The position numbers and the translations under genes are program-made. The notes beneath the pieces were generated by a model, which worked only from the letters and a program-made list of their open reading frames with translations, did no database searches and was not told where the DNA came from. From Bacillota bacterium (GTDB taxonomy: Bacteria; Bacillota; JADQBR01): 64,000 bases of DNA. How positions within the stretch are numbered: the first letter of the stretch is position 1; every line of letters begins with the position of its first letter. The DNA is taken from assembly GCA_016278515.1 (NCBI GenBank), contig JADQBR010000002.1, forward strand, positions 124,001-188,000. Reading direction: 5' to 3'. This document shows positions 56,497-64,000 of this stretch, one piece after another.

Positions 56497-58239
56497 ATGA
56501 AAGTAAGTCAAATGTTATTGCCTACACTTAGGGAAGTTCCTGCAGAAGCAGAAATTATTAGCCATCAATTATTATTACGGGCAGGGCTAATACGAAAATC
56601 TGCTTCTGGTATTTATACATATTTACCGATGGGGATGCGTGTTCTCCATAAAGTAATGAACATTGTTCGAGAAGAAATGGATCGTTTTGGAGGCTATGAA
56701 ATGCTTTTACCCATTGTACAGCCTGCAGAATTATGGAAGGAATCTAATAGATGGGCGGTTTATGGTGAGGAAATGTTTCGTTTAAAAGATAGACATGATA
56801 GGGACTTTTGTCTGGGGCCTACCCACGAAGAAATAATCACAGAAGTCCTCAAAGGTGATGTTAATTCATATAAACAATTACCATTGCTGTTATATCAAAT
56901 TCAAAATAAATACCGAGACGAGAAACGCCCTCGCTTTGGATTAATGAGGGGTAGAGAATTTATTATGAAGGATTTATATTCTTTTGATAAAGACTTTGAA
57001 GGGCTGCAAGAGAGTTACGATAGGATGTATAAAGCGTATTCCAACGTATTTAAGAGATGTGGGTTGAACTTTAGGATTGTTGAAGCAGATTCGGGAGCTA
57101 TAGGGGGTAATACTTCTCATGAATTTGTAGTATTGGCTTCTTCTGGGGAAGCAGGGGTAGTTTATTGTGACGACTGCGATTATGCTTCCAATATTGAGAG
57201 TGCAGAAGCTATTCCGGAAACATTGGCAGGGGAGACCGCATTAAAAAAAGAGCTTATAGATACGCCAAACCTTAGGAGCGTTAAAGAAGTAGCTGAATTA
57301 TTGAAACTAAATCCTAAATATTTTATTAAGTCCCTATTTTATAAAGCCGATGATGAAGAAGTGTTGGTGTTAATAAGAGGAGACAGGGAAGTTAATGAAA
57401 TAAAATTACAAAATTACTTAGGTTGTTTGGAGCTTGAAATGCTAGATTCAGACAAAGTAGCGAGTATTTGTCAAGCAGATGTGGGATTTGTTGGCCCAAT
57501 TGGGATTGATATTAAAATCATTGCTGATAAAGAAGTCCCATTAATAGCAAATGCCGTAGTAGGTGCAAATAAAAATGACTACCACTATAAAAATGTCAAT
57601 TCGGAAAGAGATTTTAAAATTGATGCTGTTGCGGATTTGCGTCTTGTAGGCGAAGGCGAACCATGTCCAAAATGTACCGGCAGGTTGGAAAGTGCACGAG
57701 GTATTGAAGCAGGGCAGATTTTTCAATTAGGAACGAAGTACAGCGACGCGCTGAATGCCAAATACACTGACGAGAACGGTAATGAACAATTAATTGTCAT
57801 GGGCTGTTACGGAATTGGTGTTAGCCGAACGCTTCAAGCAGCTATTGAGCAAAATCATGATGCAGAAGGGATAATATGGCCCATAACAATTGCTCCTGCA
57901 CAAGTAGTTATTATACCTGTATCAACAAAGGATCTAGGCCAAGTGACTGCTGCCAACGATATTTATGGGTTTTGTAAAGAGGCAGGTATTGAGGTATTAT
58001 TGGATGACAGGGATGAGAGAGCCGGAGTGAAGTTTAAGGATGCGGATTTAGTTGGTTATCCGATTAGATTGACAGTAGGTAAAAAGACGGTCAACGAGGG
58101 AACGGTAGATATTCGCTTGAGACATTCTGGTGAAGAGCAAGCCGTTGCGAAAGAAGAAGCAGTTGCGGCTATTGAAAAATTGGTAGATAATCTATTACAA
58201 GGTCAAGGGCCGGAATTTGTAGACATCAATAAGCCATAA
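56497..58239 (+). CDS. proS: Prolyl-tRNA synthetase
   Basis: Class II synthetase charging tRNA-Pro. The 580-residue protein is the bacterial type: motif 2 region [20 protein letters not shown], an inserted cis-editing domain (about 225-400), motif 3 [17 protein letters not shown] and the anticodon-binding domain at the C terminus. ATG follows AAGGAGGAGG. Confidence 0.96.
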   Translation: MKVSQMLLPTLREVPAEAEIISHQLLLRAGLIRKSASGIYTYLPMGMRVLHKVMNIVREEMDRFGGYEMLLPIVQPAELWKESNRWAVYGEEMFRLKDRHDRDFCLGPTHEEIITEVLKGDVNSYKQLPLLLYQIQNKYRDEKRPRFGLMRGREFIMKDLYSFDKDFEGLQESYDRMYKAYSNVFKRCGLNFRIVEADSGAIGGNTSHEFVVLASSGEAGVVYCDDCDYASNIESAEAIPETLAGETALKKELIDTPNLRSVKEVAELLKLNPKYFIKSLFYKADDEEVLVLIRGDREVNEIKLQNYLGCLELEMLDSDKVASICQADVGFVGPIGIDIKIIADKEVPLIANAVVGANKNDYHYKNVNSERDFKIDAVADLRLVGEGEPCPKCTGRLESARGIEAGQIFQLGTKYSDALNAKYTDENGNEQLIVMGCYGIGVSRTLQAAIEQNHDAEGIIWPITIAPAQVVIIPVSTKDLGQVTAANDIYGFCKEAGIEVLLDDRDERAGVKFKDADLVGYPIRLTVGKKTVNEGTVDIRLRHSGEEQAVAKEEAVAAIEKLVDNLLQGQGPEFVDINKP

Positions 58240-58286
58240 GTCTACCCTTGAATAGAATTAGATAATTCGTTTAGGGGTGAAAAGTT

Positions 58287-58922
58287 ATGATAAACAATGT
58301 TTCAATAATTATTCCTGCATATAACGAAGAAAAAACAATAGAAAATGTAGTAAGAGTTAGCAAAAATATCTCAGCAGTAGCAGAGGTCATTGTGGTTAAT
58401 GATGGTTCGGAAGATAATACTGCGTTACTGGCAGAGGAGGCTGGGGCCAAAGTTATATCATTACCTACCAATGCTGGTAAAGGCGGGGCCATGATGGTAG
58501 GTGTAAAAAACTCCGTCGGCAACATCATTTTATTTTTAGATGCAGATTTAATTGGTTTAACAGAGAAACATATACAAGAGTTATTGTTGCCGGTATTAAG
58601 TAAGGCGGAGGATATGACCATCGGTGTTTTTGGACATGGAAGACTAACTACTGATTTGGCTCAGTTTTTTGCACCATTTCTATCGGGTCAAAGAGCAGTA
58701 AAAAGAGAAATTATTGAGCATATAAGCGACTTGGATGCAACTCGTTTTGGGGTGGAAGTGGCCTTAACAAGATATAGTACGGAGCACAATTTGAATGTTC
58801 GTGAAGTGGAACTGGCCGACCTGACGCATTTGATGAAAGAAGAAAAACTGGGGATGATTAAGGGCTTTTTAGCACGCTTAAAAATGTACTGGGAAATTGC
58901 TCAAAGTGTTAGAAGAAATTAG
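58287..58922 (+). CDS. Family 2 glycosyltransferase
   Basis: A 211-residue GT-A fold glycosyltransferase with SIIIPAYNEEKTIENVV, VVNDGSEDNT and the metal-binding LFLDADLIGL. No membrane helix or large C-terminal domain is present, so it may act on a soluble or lipid-linked acceptor, similar to polyprenol-phosphate or glucosyl-3-phosphoglycerate synthases. The donor and acceptor are unknown. ATG follows TTTAGGGGTG. It lies between proS and polC. Confidence 0.82.
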   Translation: MINNVSIIIPAYNEEKTIENVVRVSKNISAVAEVIVVNDGSEDNTALLAEEAGAKVISLPTNAGKGGAMMVGVKNSVGNIILFLDADLIGLTEKHIQELLLPVLSKAEDMTIGVFGHGRLTTDLAQFFAPFLSGQRAVKREIIEHISDLDATRFGVEVALTRYSTEHNLNVREVELADLTHLMKEEKLGMIKGFLARLKMYWEIAQSVRRN

Positions 58923-58945
58923 TAGAGCATCTTGGAGGGACACTT

Positions 58946-61900
58946 GTGGGAGAGGCTAACCTATACAAAAATCATGAGGAAAACCTTTGGATTACGCAGT
59001 TAGAAAATACACTTGAAATACCGAATGCTCTCATAGAGTTAAGGGGCACAGAAACTGAGTTAATTAAAGTGGTTGTAGATCAAGCCAGAAAATCTTGGCT
59101 ATTAAATGTTAAGTCAAGGGGTTTAGTATCCAGGAACAGTATACAAAAAATAGAAGAACAGTTATTAGAGGTCGCCAAAATAAAAATTCAGTTTCAAATT
59201 GACTATTGCCTAGATCATATGTCTTTATCCCAGTTATGCAAAGACTGGGATTTGCTGTTAGAGGAAATTTGTAATTTATTTGAATACGCGAGAACTTGGT
59301 TATTTGATGTAGATTGGAAAGTTAAGGAGAATAATTTAATCTTGGAAATAAGCAATGCCATGGGAGTTCGTGCTTTAACAGAAAAAGGATTCTCCCAGGC
59401 TTTAGCAAAAAGGTTATCTGAGTTGTTAGATCAAGATATAGAAGTGTTTCTGAAAGAAAACGCTAAAGCAGAAATGGATACCAATCAACTTAAAGAGAAC
59501 TATTTAGCTACAGTTGAAATAGAAGTTCCAAAAGAGTTGCCCCAGGAAACTAACAGGAAGACAACACAGAAGCAAAATATTGCGGGTGCCATTAAGGGTC
59601 GTTCAATAAGCGCACACAAAGAGATTTTACCACTAGAAAAAATCACTGAAGAAGAAAAGGAAGTAGTAATCTCTGGGCAAGTCATTGAGTTGGATATTAT
59701 ACAACTTAAAAGTGAACGGACACTAATTACATTTGATGTTACCGATCATTCAGATTCAATTACGGTAAAAACCTTTGCAGAAAAAACTGATAATTGGTAT
59801 AACCAGTTAGAAAAAGGGCAATGGCTAAAAGTAAGAGGACCAGTTAGACATGATAGGTACACCCAAGAACTAACATTATTCTGTAATGATATAAATGCAG
59901 CTCAACCTGTTTTTAGAAAAGATAATGAAGAGAACAAACGGGTTGAATTGCATTTACACACCAAGATGAGTTCTTTAGATGCTGTAACCCAGGTGGATAA
60001 GGTTATTGAAACCGCGGCAAGGTGGGGCCACTCCGCAGTTGCTGTTACTGACCACGGGGTTTTACAGGCTTTCCCAGAGGCCCATAATGATGGGAAGAAA
60101 TTTGGCGTAAAGATAATTTATGGTTTAGAGGGGTATCTTGTTGAAGATGGTTGGAGAAAAGAAAATAAAGTCCAATCCTATCATATTATCATTTTGGTTA
60201 AAAATCAGGAAGGTTTAAAAAATCTCTACAAGATAGTATCTGAATCCCATTTGCAGCATTTCTATAAGAAACCTTTGATTCCAAGAAGTTTACTAGAAGG
60301 ACATCGAAACGGTCTATTATTAGGCACTGCTTGCGAAGCAGGCGAATTAGTTCGCGCTTATCTGAAAGGTGAAAAGGAAGAATTAACGAACATTGCTCAA
60401 TGGTATGATTACGTGGAAATTCAACCTACTGCAAACAATTTATTTTTAGTAAGGCAGGGGAAATTAACTGAAAAAGATCTGGAAGATATGAATTGTAAGT
60501 TGGTAGATTTAGCAGATAAATTAAATAAGCCTGTAGTTGCTACAGGCGATGTGCACTTTCTAGAACCTTCTGACAGTATCTACCGGCGAATATTGATGGC
60601 TGGTAAAGGATATGATGATTTGGAGCAACCACCACTACATTTTAGAACAACAGATGATATGTTAAAGCAATTTAGTCATTTAGGTGAGGATAAAGCAATG
60701 AGGGTGGTTGTCAAGGAACCCCAGAGAATTTCAGAAATGATAGAAGAAGTTAAGCCAATACCGGATGAATTATACCCTCCGGAAATCCCTGGGGCGGAGC
60801 AAGATATTATTAATATGGCTAATGAAAGTGCTAAGGCGTTATACGGAGATCCTTTACCTAAAATGGTAAAGTCCCGCTTGGAGCGCGAACTAGATGCAAT
60901 TATTTCCAATGAGTTTGCTGTTCTTTATTTGATTGCCCACAAGCTTGTGAAAAAATCCAATGAGGACGGTTACTTAGTAGGTTCTAGGGGCTCAGTAGGT
61001 TCTTCATTTGTTGCAACAATGACGGGTATTACAGAAGTTAACCCATTACCACCACACTATTTGTGTTCTTGTGGTTATAGTGAATTTATCAACGATGGGT
61101 CAGTTAATTCCGGAGTAGACTTAAACAATAAAAACTGCCCCAATTGCGGGAACTCTCTGCAAAAAGACGGACATGACATTCCATTTGAGGTGTTTCTAGG
61201 GTTTAAAGGTGATAAAGTGCCGGATATAGATTTGAATTTTTCCGGGGCATACCAAGCTCAGGCTCATAAGTTTACAGAAGACTTGTTCGGCAAAGATAAT
61301 GTTTTTAGAGCAGGAACAATCGCTACAGTTGCAGAAAGAACCGCATTTGGATTTGTAAAAAATTATTTCACCGACCAAAATAAAGTAATAAAAAATGCCG
61401 AACTAAATCGCCTGATAAAAGGAATTACCGGGGTAAAGCGGACTACTGGCCAGCACCCGGGTGGTTTGATGGTGGTACCTAAAAAGCTGGATGTGCATAA
61501 TTTTACTCCTTTGCAAAGACCTGCTGATGATACAGGTTCAAAAACTATTACTACTCATTTTGATTATCACGCCATTAGCAGCAGGCTAGTAAAATTGGAT
61601 ATACTTGGGCATGATGACCCCACAGTTATTAAGATGTTAGAAGACTTAACCGGCATAGATGCAAAAAATATTCCTCTAGATGAACCAAAGGTTATTTCCT
61701 TATTTTCAGGAGTTTCAGCATTAGGCATTTCCCCAAAGGAGATAAAGTCAGAAGTAGGCACCTTTGGTATTCCGGAATTCGGTACGCGCTTCGTAAGACA
61801 AATGTTATTGGATACTAAGCCGAAACAGTTTTCTGATTTGGTAAGAATCAGTGGTTTGTCCCACGGAACAGATGTCTGGTTAAATAATGCACAGAACTTA

Positions 61901-62641
61901 ATAAGAAGTGATACTGCTACCATTTCTGAAGTAATATCAACTCGTGACGATATTATGGTATTCTTAATATACAATAAACTACCAAAAGATATTAGCTTTA
62001 GAATAATGGAGGATGTGCGTAAAGGGAAAGGCCTAGAACCTGAATATATAGAAATGATGAAGAAACACGGTATTCCTCAATGGTATATTGATTCATGTAA
62101 TAAGATTAAGTATATGTTCCCTAAGGCTCACGCGGTCGCTTATGTAACCATGGCATATAGAATAGCTTACTTTAAGGTTTACTATCCTGAAGCCTTTTAT
62201 GCAGCTTTTTTCACTGTGCGTGCTGATGAATTTGACGCACAATTAATTATGCAAGGGCCTTCAGTAATTCGTGCAAAAATCGAGGAATTGGAATCAAAGG
62301 CAAATAATATTACTCAGAAGGAGAAAAACCTACTAACTATATTAGAGGTTGCTCTGGAAATGTATTGCCGAGACATTAAAATTCTACCGGTTGATTTATA
62401 TAAATCCCACGCAACAAAGTTTTTGCTTACTCCGGAGGGGCTGCAGGTGCCATTTGCCGGGTTGCAGGGAGTTGGTGACCAAGTTGCTAAAAACATTTCT
62501 ATGGCTCGTGAAATTCGGCCTTTTTCTTCAATCGAAGACCTAAAAGTAAGAGGTAAAGCTTCCAGAACAATAATTGATGCCTTGAAAGAACATGGTACTG
62601 TTTATAATTTGCCGGAATCAGACCAAATGGTTCTTTTCTAA
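58946..62641 (+). CDS. polC: PolC-type DNA polymerase III alpha subunit lacking the exonuclease domain
   Basis: Main replicative polymerase of Firmicutes. Domains in order: N-terminal region, OB fold (about 240-330), PHP domain starting HLHTKMSSLDAV (about 336), zinc-binding CSCGYSEF...CPNC (about 708-740), palm with DKVPDIDLNFSG (about 756-767) and the fingers/duplex-binding part with TGQHPGGLMVV and MFPKAHAVAYV. The protein has 1231 residues against about 1430 usually. The missing part is the DnaQ-like 3'-5' exonuclease normally inserted in PHP: GLEGYLVEDGWRKENK (from residue 393) runs straight into YHIIILVKNQEGLKNL, and no DVETTG-type motif exists. GTG follows TTGGAGGGA. Confidence 0.93.
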   Translation: MGEANLYKNHEENLWITQLENTLEIPNALIELRGTETELIKVVVDQARKSWLLNVKSRGLVSRNSIQKIEEQLLEVAKIKIQFQIDYCLDHMSLSQLCKDWDLLLEEICNLFEYARTWLFDVDWKVKENNLILEISNAMGVRALTEKGFSQALAKRLSELLDQDIEVFLKENAKAEMDTNQLKENYLATVEIEVPKELPQETNRKTTQKQNIAGAIKGRSISAHKEILPLEKITEEEKEVVISGQVIELDIIQLKSERTLITFDVTDHSDSITVKTFAEKTDNWYNQLEKGQWLKVRGPVRHDRYTQELTLFCNDINAAQPVFRKDNEENKRVELHLHTKMSSLDAVTQVDKVIETAARWGHSAVAVTDHGVLQAFPEAHNDGKKFGVKIIYGLEGYLVEDGWRKENKVQSYHIIILVKNQEGLKNLYKIVSESHLQHFYKKPLIPRSLLEGHRNGLLLGTACEAGELVRAYLKGEKEELTNIAQWYDYVEIQPTANNLFLVRQGKLTEKDLEDMNCKLVDLADKLNKPVVATGDVHFLEPSDSIYRRILMAGKGYDDLEQPPLHFRTTDDMLKQFSHLGEDKAMRVVVKEPQRISEMIEEVKPIPDELYPPEIPGAEQDIINMANESAKALYGDPLPKMVKSRLERELDAIISNEFAVLYLIAHKLVKKSNEDGYLVGSRGSVGSSFVATMTGITEVNPLPPHYLCSCGYSEFINDGSVNSGVDLNNKNCPNCGNSLQKDGHDIPFEVFLGFKGDKVPDIDLNFSGAYQAQAHKFTEDLFGKDNVFRAGTIATVAERTAFGFVKNYFTDQNKVIKNAELNRLIKGITGVKRTTGQHPGGLMVVPKKLDVHNFTPLQRPADDTGSKTITTHFDYHAISSRLVKLDILGHDDPTVIKMLEDLTGIDAKNIPLDEPKVISLFSGVSALGISPKEIKSEVGTFGIPEFGTRFVRQMLLDTKPKQFSDLVRISGLSHGTDVWLNNAQNLIRSDTATISEVISTRDDIMVFLIYNKLPKDISFRIMEDVRKGKGLEPEYIEMMKKHGIPQWYIDSCNKIKYMFPKAHAVAYVTMAYRIAYFKVYYPEAFYAAFFTVRADEFDAQLIMQGPSVIRAKIEELESKANNITQKEKNLLTILEVALEMYCRDIKILPVDLYKSHATKFLLTPEGLQVPFAGLQGVGDQVAKNISMAREIRPFSSIEDLKVRGKASRTIIDALKEHGTVYNLPESDQMVLF

Positions 62642-62659
62642 GATAAAAAGCGAAAACAT

Positions 62660-62692
62660 ACATCAGGCTGGGTTTATATCACCTGATGTTTA
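62660..62692 (+). terminator. Hairpin after polC, probable terminator
   Basis: ACATCAGG / CCTGATGT with a 14-base loop follows the polC stop; only TTTA follows the stem, so it is a weak terminator. Confidence 0.5.
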
Positions 62693-62715
62693 GTTAAGCC
62701 TATCTAGGAGCTTAG

Positions 62716-62806
62716 CGCCACTTATCAGTTAAGGAAAGGGGACACACCTGCTGAAAGTACAGGTTATCCTCTGGGGACAGGAATGTCCCCGATGAAATTA
62801 GTGGCG
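62716..62806. repeat. Palindromic intergenic element between polC and rimP
   Basis: Part of a 385-bp stretch without a gene (62642-63026). It is bounded by CGCCACT (62716-62722) and its complement AGTGGCG (62800-62806). Inside are ACCTG/CAGGT (62746-62764) and a perfect hairpin GGGGACA-GGAA-TGTCCCC (62773-62790); a second GGGGACA at 62738-62744 could pair with the same TGTCCCC. GGGGACA...TGTCCCC palindromes resemble REP-like elements mobilised by IS200/IS605-type transposases. No transposase is nearby. Confidence 0.5.
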
Positions 62807-62852
62807 GTTGGCTATCGGGTAAATGGCATAAAGCTTGTGATGCTGTATTTGC

Positions 62853-62881
62853 TTGTAAGTATCTACCTGTTATGATATACT
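62853..62881 (+). promoter_or_regulatory. Promoter of the rimP-nusA operon
   Basis: TTGTAA (62853-62858) and TATACT (62876-62881) are 17 bp apart. Transcription would start near 62888, leaving a leader of about 140 bases before rimP. Confidence 0.65.
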
Positions 62882-62891
62882 GTATCCGTAT

Positions 62892-62948
62892 TTAAGATTA
62901 GGCTTGTTAGGAAAAGAGTGGGTCGCCCCACTCTTTCGTTTATCTTAA
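62892..62948 (+). promoter_or_regulatory. Structured leader of rimP-nusA
   Basis: The leader begins with TTAAGAT (62892-62898), which pairs with ATCTTAA (62942-62948) and encloses a perfect 10-bp hairpin AAAGAGTGGG / CCCACTCTTT (62913-62936, loop TCGC). It could act as an attenuator, a stability element or a protein-binding site; only CGTTT follows the inner stem, so it is a poor intrinsic terminator. Confidence 0.5.
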
Positions 62949-63026
62949 GGGTATAAGACGGTATATTATGTGAAGGAATTAGGTTAAAATATAGTTATAT
63001 TGATCTAAAGCTTAAGGAGGAATACT

Positions 63027-63485
63027 GTGGCTGGTAGTGTCGAAACGCTGGTTGAGGATCTCGTTAATAAGATTATTAAACATACTGAATTTGAATTAGT
63101 TGATGTGGAGTATAAGAAAGAAGGTTCTGAATTGTACCTTCGTGTTTACATAGATCATCCGAATGGAATAGGTTTAAATGATTGTGAACAAATCAGCAGA
63201 TCATTAAGCGATTTATTGGATAAGGAAGACCCTATACCCAACAGTTACTTTTTGGAGGTCTCGTCTCCGGGGATAGAACGACCTTTAAAGAAAGAGGAAG
63301 ACTTTAAAAAGTATGTCGGTTATAACGTTGTTGCCAACACCTATGGACCAATAGACGGGAAAAAACGGTTCCAAGGGAAATTATTAGGTTTAAGGAATGA
63401 TAAACAAGTAGCTATCAGCGAAGATGACAACATAATGTTGATACCATTAAATAAAATTTCTTTAATACACTTATCAGTGGAATAA
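63027..63485 (+). CDS. rimP: Ribosome maturation factor RimP
   Basis: 30S assembly factor, first gene of the conserved rimP-nusA-infB operon. The 152-residue protein has FELVDVEYKKEG, LRVYIDHPNGIGLNDCEQISR and FLEVSSPGIERPLK. GTG at 63027 follows TTAAGGAGGAA. Confidence 0.95.
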   Translation: MAGSVETLVEDLVNKIIKHTEFELVDVEYKKEGSELYLRVYIDHPNGIGLNDCEQISRSLSDLLDKEDPIPNSYFLEVSSPGIERPLKKEEDFKKYVGYNVVANTYGPIDGKKRFQGKLLGLRNDKQVAISEDDNIMLIPLNKISLIHLSVE

Positions 63486-63500
63486 TAAGGGGGGATAAAA

Positions 63501-64000
63501 ATGAATACAGAATTTATAGAAGCGCTACATGATTTAGAGAAGACTAAAGGTATATCAGCCGATATTTTATTTGAAGCCATTGAGGCTGCATTGATTTCGG
63601 CGTACAAAAAGAACTTTGGTTCTTTGAAAAATGTGAGTACTAATATTAATAGAGAAACTGGCGAAATAGCGGTTTTTGCAAGAAAAACGATAGTGGAAGA
63701 TCCAGACGATGAAAGAGCGGAAGTTTCCCTCGATGAGGCACATAGAATTAATCCGAATTACGAATTGGGAGACGTAATTGAGGAGGAAGTAACCCCCCGT
63801 GATTTTGGGCGAATTGCTGCACAGACCGCCAAGCAGGTTGTTGTTCAGCGTATTCGAGAGGCTGAGCGGGGGGTTATCTTCGAAGAGTTTGTAAGTAGAG
63901 AAGATGATATAGTTACAGGACTAATTCAACGTATAGAAGGTAATACGGTATACATAGACCTTGGAAAAACTGAAGCAGTTCTGGCACCTACTGAGCAAAT
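63501..64000 (+). CDS. nusA: Transcription factor NusA, 5' part
   Basis: Elongation, pausing and antitermination factor. The window ends inside the gene, so only about 166 residues are seen: the N-terminal RNA polymerase-binding domain (MNTEFIEALHDLEKTKGISADILFEAIEAALISAYKK shortened here to its family type) and the start of S1 (IQRIEGNTVYIDLGKTEAVL). ATG at 63501 follows TAAGGGGGGA, 15 bp after rimP. Confidence 0.95.
   Translation, partial: MNTEFIEALHDLEKTKGISADILFEAIEAALISAYKKNFGSLKNVSTNINRETGEIAVFARKTIVEDPDDERAEVSLDEAHRINPNYELGDVIEEEVTPRDFGRIAAQTAKQVVVQRIREAERGVIFEEFVSREDDIVTGLIQRIEGNTVYIDLGKTEAVLAPTEQ

Noticed and set aside
1-64000. CRISPR arrays, rRNA and tRNA genes
   Set aside because: No regularly spaced direct repeats, rRNA segments or complete cloverleaf sequences were noticed while reading the intergenic regions.

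Overview
The window (about 40% G+C by eye) is a core chromosomal segment of a low-G+C, endospore-forming member of the Firmicutes, most likely an anaerobic Clostridia lineage of the Peptococcaceae type (Desulfotomaculum/Pelotomaculum-like). The evidence is the Bacillus-like gene order, codY, spoVS, a ytvI-type permease gene and a PolC-type replicase, together with traits unusual for Bacillus: an 11-subunit Nuo complex, a LigD-type polymerase, a clostridial 2[4Fe-4S] ferredoxin and FabK. No complete mobile element, CRISPR array, rRNA or tRNA was seen. All genes but one (a DUF1015 gene) lie on the + strand.

Layout. (1) 1-5945: type II fatty-acid synthesis (fabH, fabK, fabD, fabG, acpP, fabF) followed by rnc. 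(2) 5950-13605: an Elp3-like radical SAM gene, spoVS, a 411-bp hairpin-rich intergenic region, smc, a tandem JAMM-like gene and ftsY. (3) 13611-16757: a methylthioadenosine salvage trio (phosphorylase, mtnA, deaminase) that separates ftsY from ylxM-ffh. (4) 16833-23837: ylxM, ffh, rpsP, khpA, rimM, trmD, an RNA methyltransferase gene, rplS, lepB, rbgA, rnhB. (5) 24036-33693: nuoABCDHIJKLMN without nuoEFG, placed where Bacillus has other genes between rnhB and dprA. (6) 33754-39571: yraN, DUF1015 (- strand), comM, a small membrane protein, a LigD-type polymerase, dprA. (7) 39639-46795: topA, trmFO, xerC, hslV, hslU, codY. (8) 47041-58239: rpsB, tsf, pyrH, frr, a small unknown gene, ferredoxin, uppS, cdsA, ytvI-like, dxr, rseP, ispG, proS. 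(9) 58287-64000: a glycosyltransferase, polC, a 385-bp intergenic region with a palindromic element and a structured leader, rimP and the start of nusA.

How it works together. Most genes serve lipid and isoprenoid synthesis (fab, uppS, cdsA, dxr, ispG), the SRP pathway (ftsY, ffh), ribosome and tRNA maturation (rnc, rimM, trmD, rbgA, rimP, trmFO), chromosome maintenance (smc, topA, xerC, polC, dprA) and membrane bioenergetics (nuo).

The observations most worth following are: a PolC that lacks the DnaQ-like proofreading exonuclease normally inserted in its PHP domain; a duplicated JAMM-like protein with one degenerate and one near-intact metal site between smc and ftsY; an MTA salvage trio whose phosphorylase has a 6-oxopurine-type pocket, which would explain the adjacent deaminase; and several structured intergenic or leader RNAs (before smc, rpsB and rimP). 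No wholly new multi-gene system could be demonstrated from the sequence alone.
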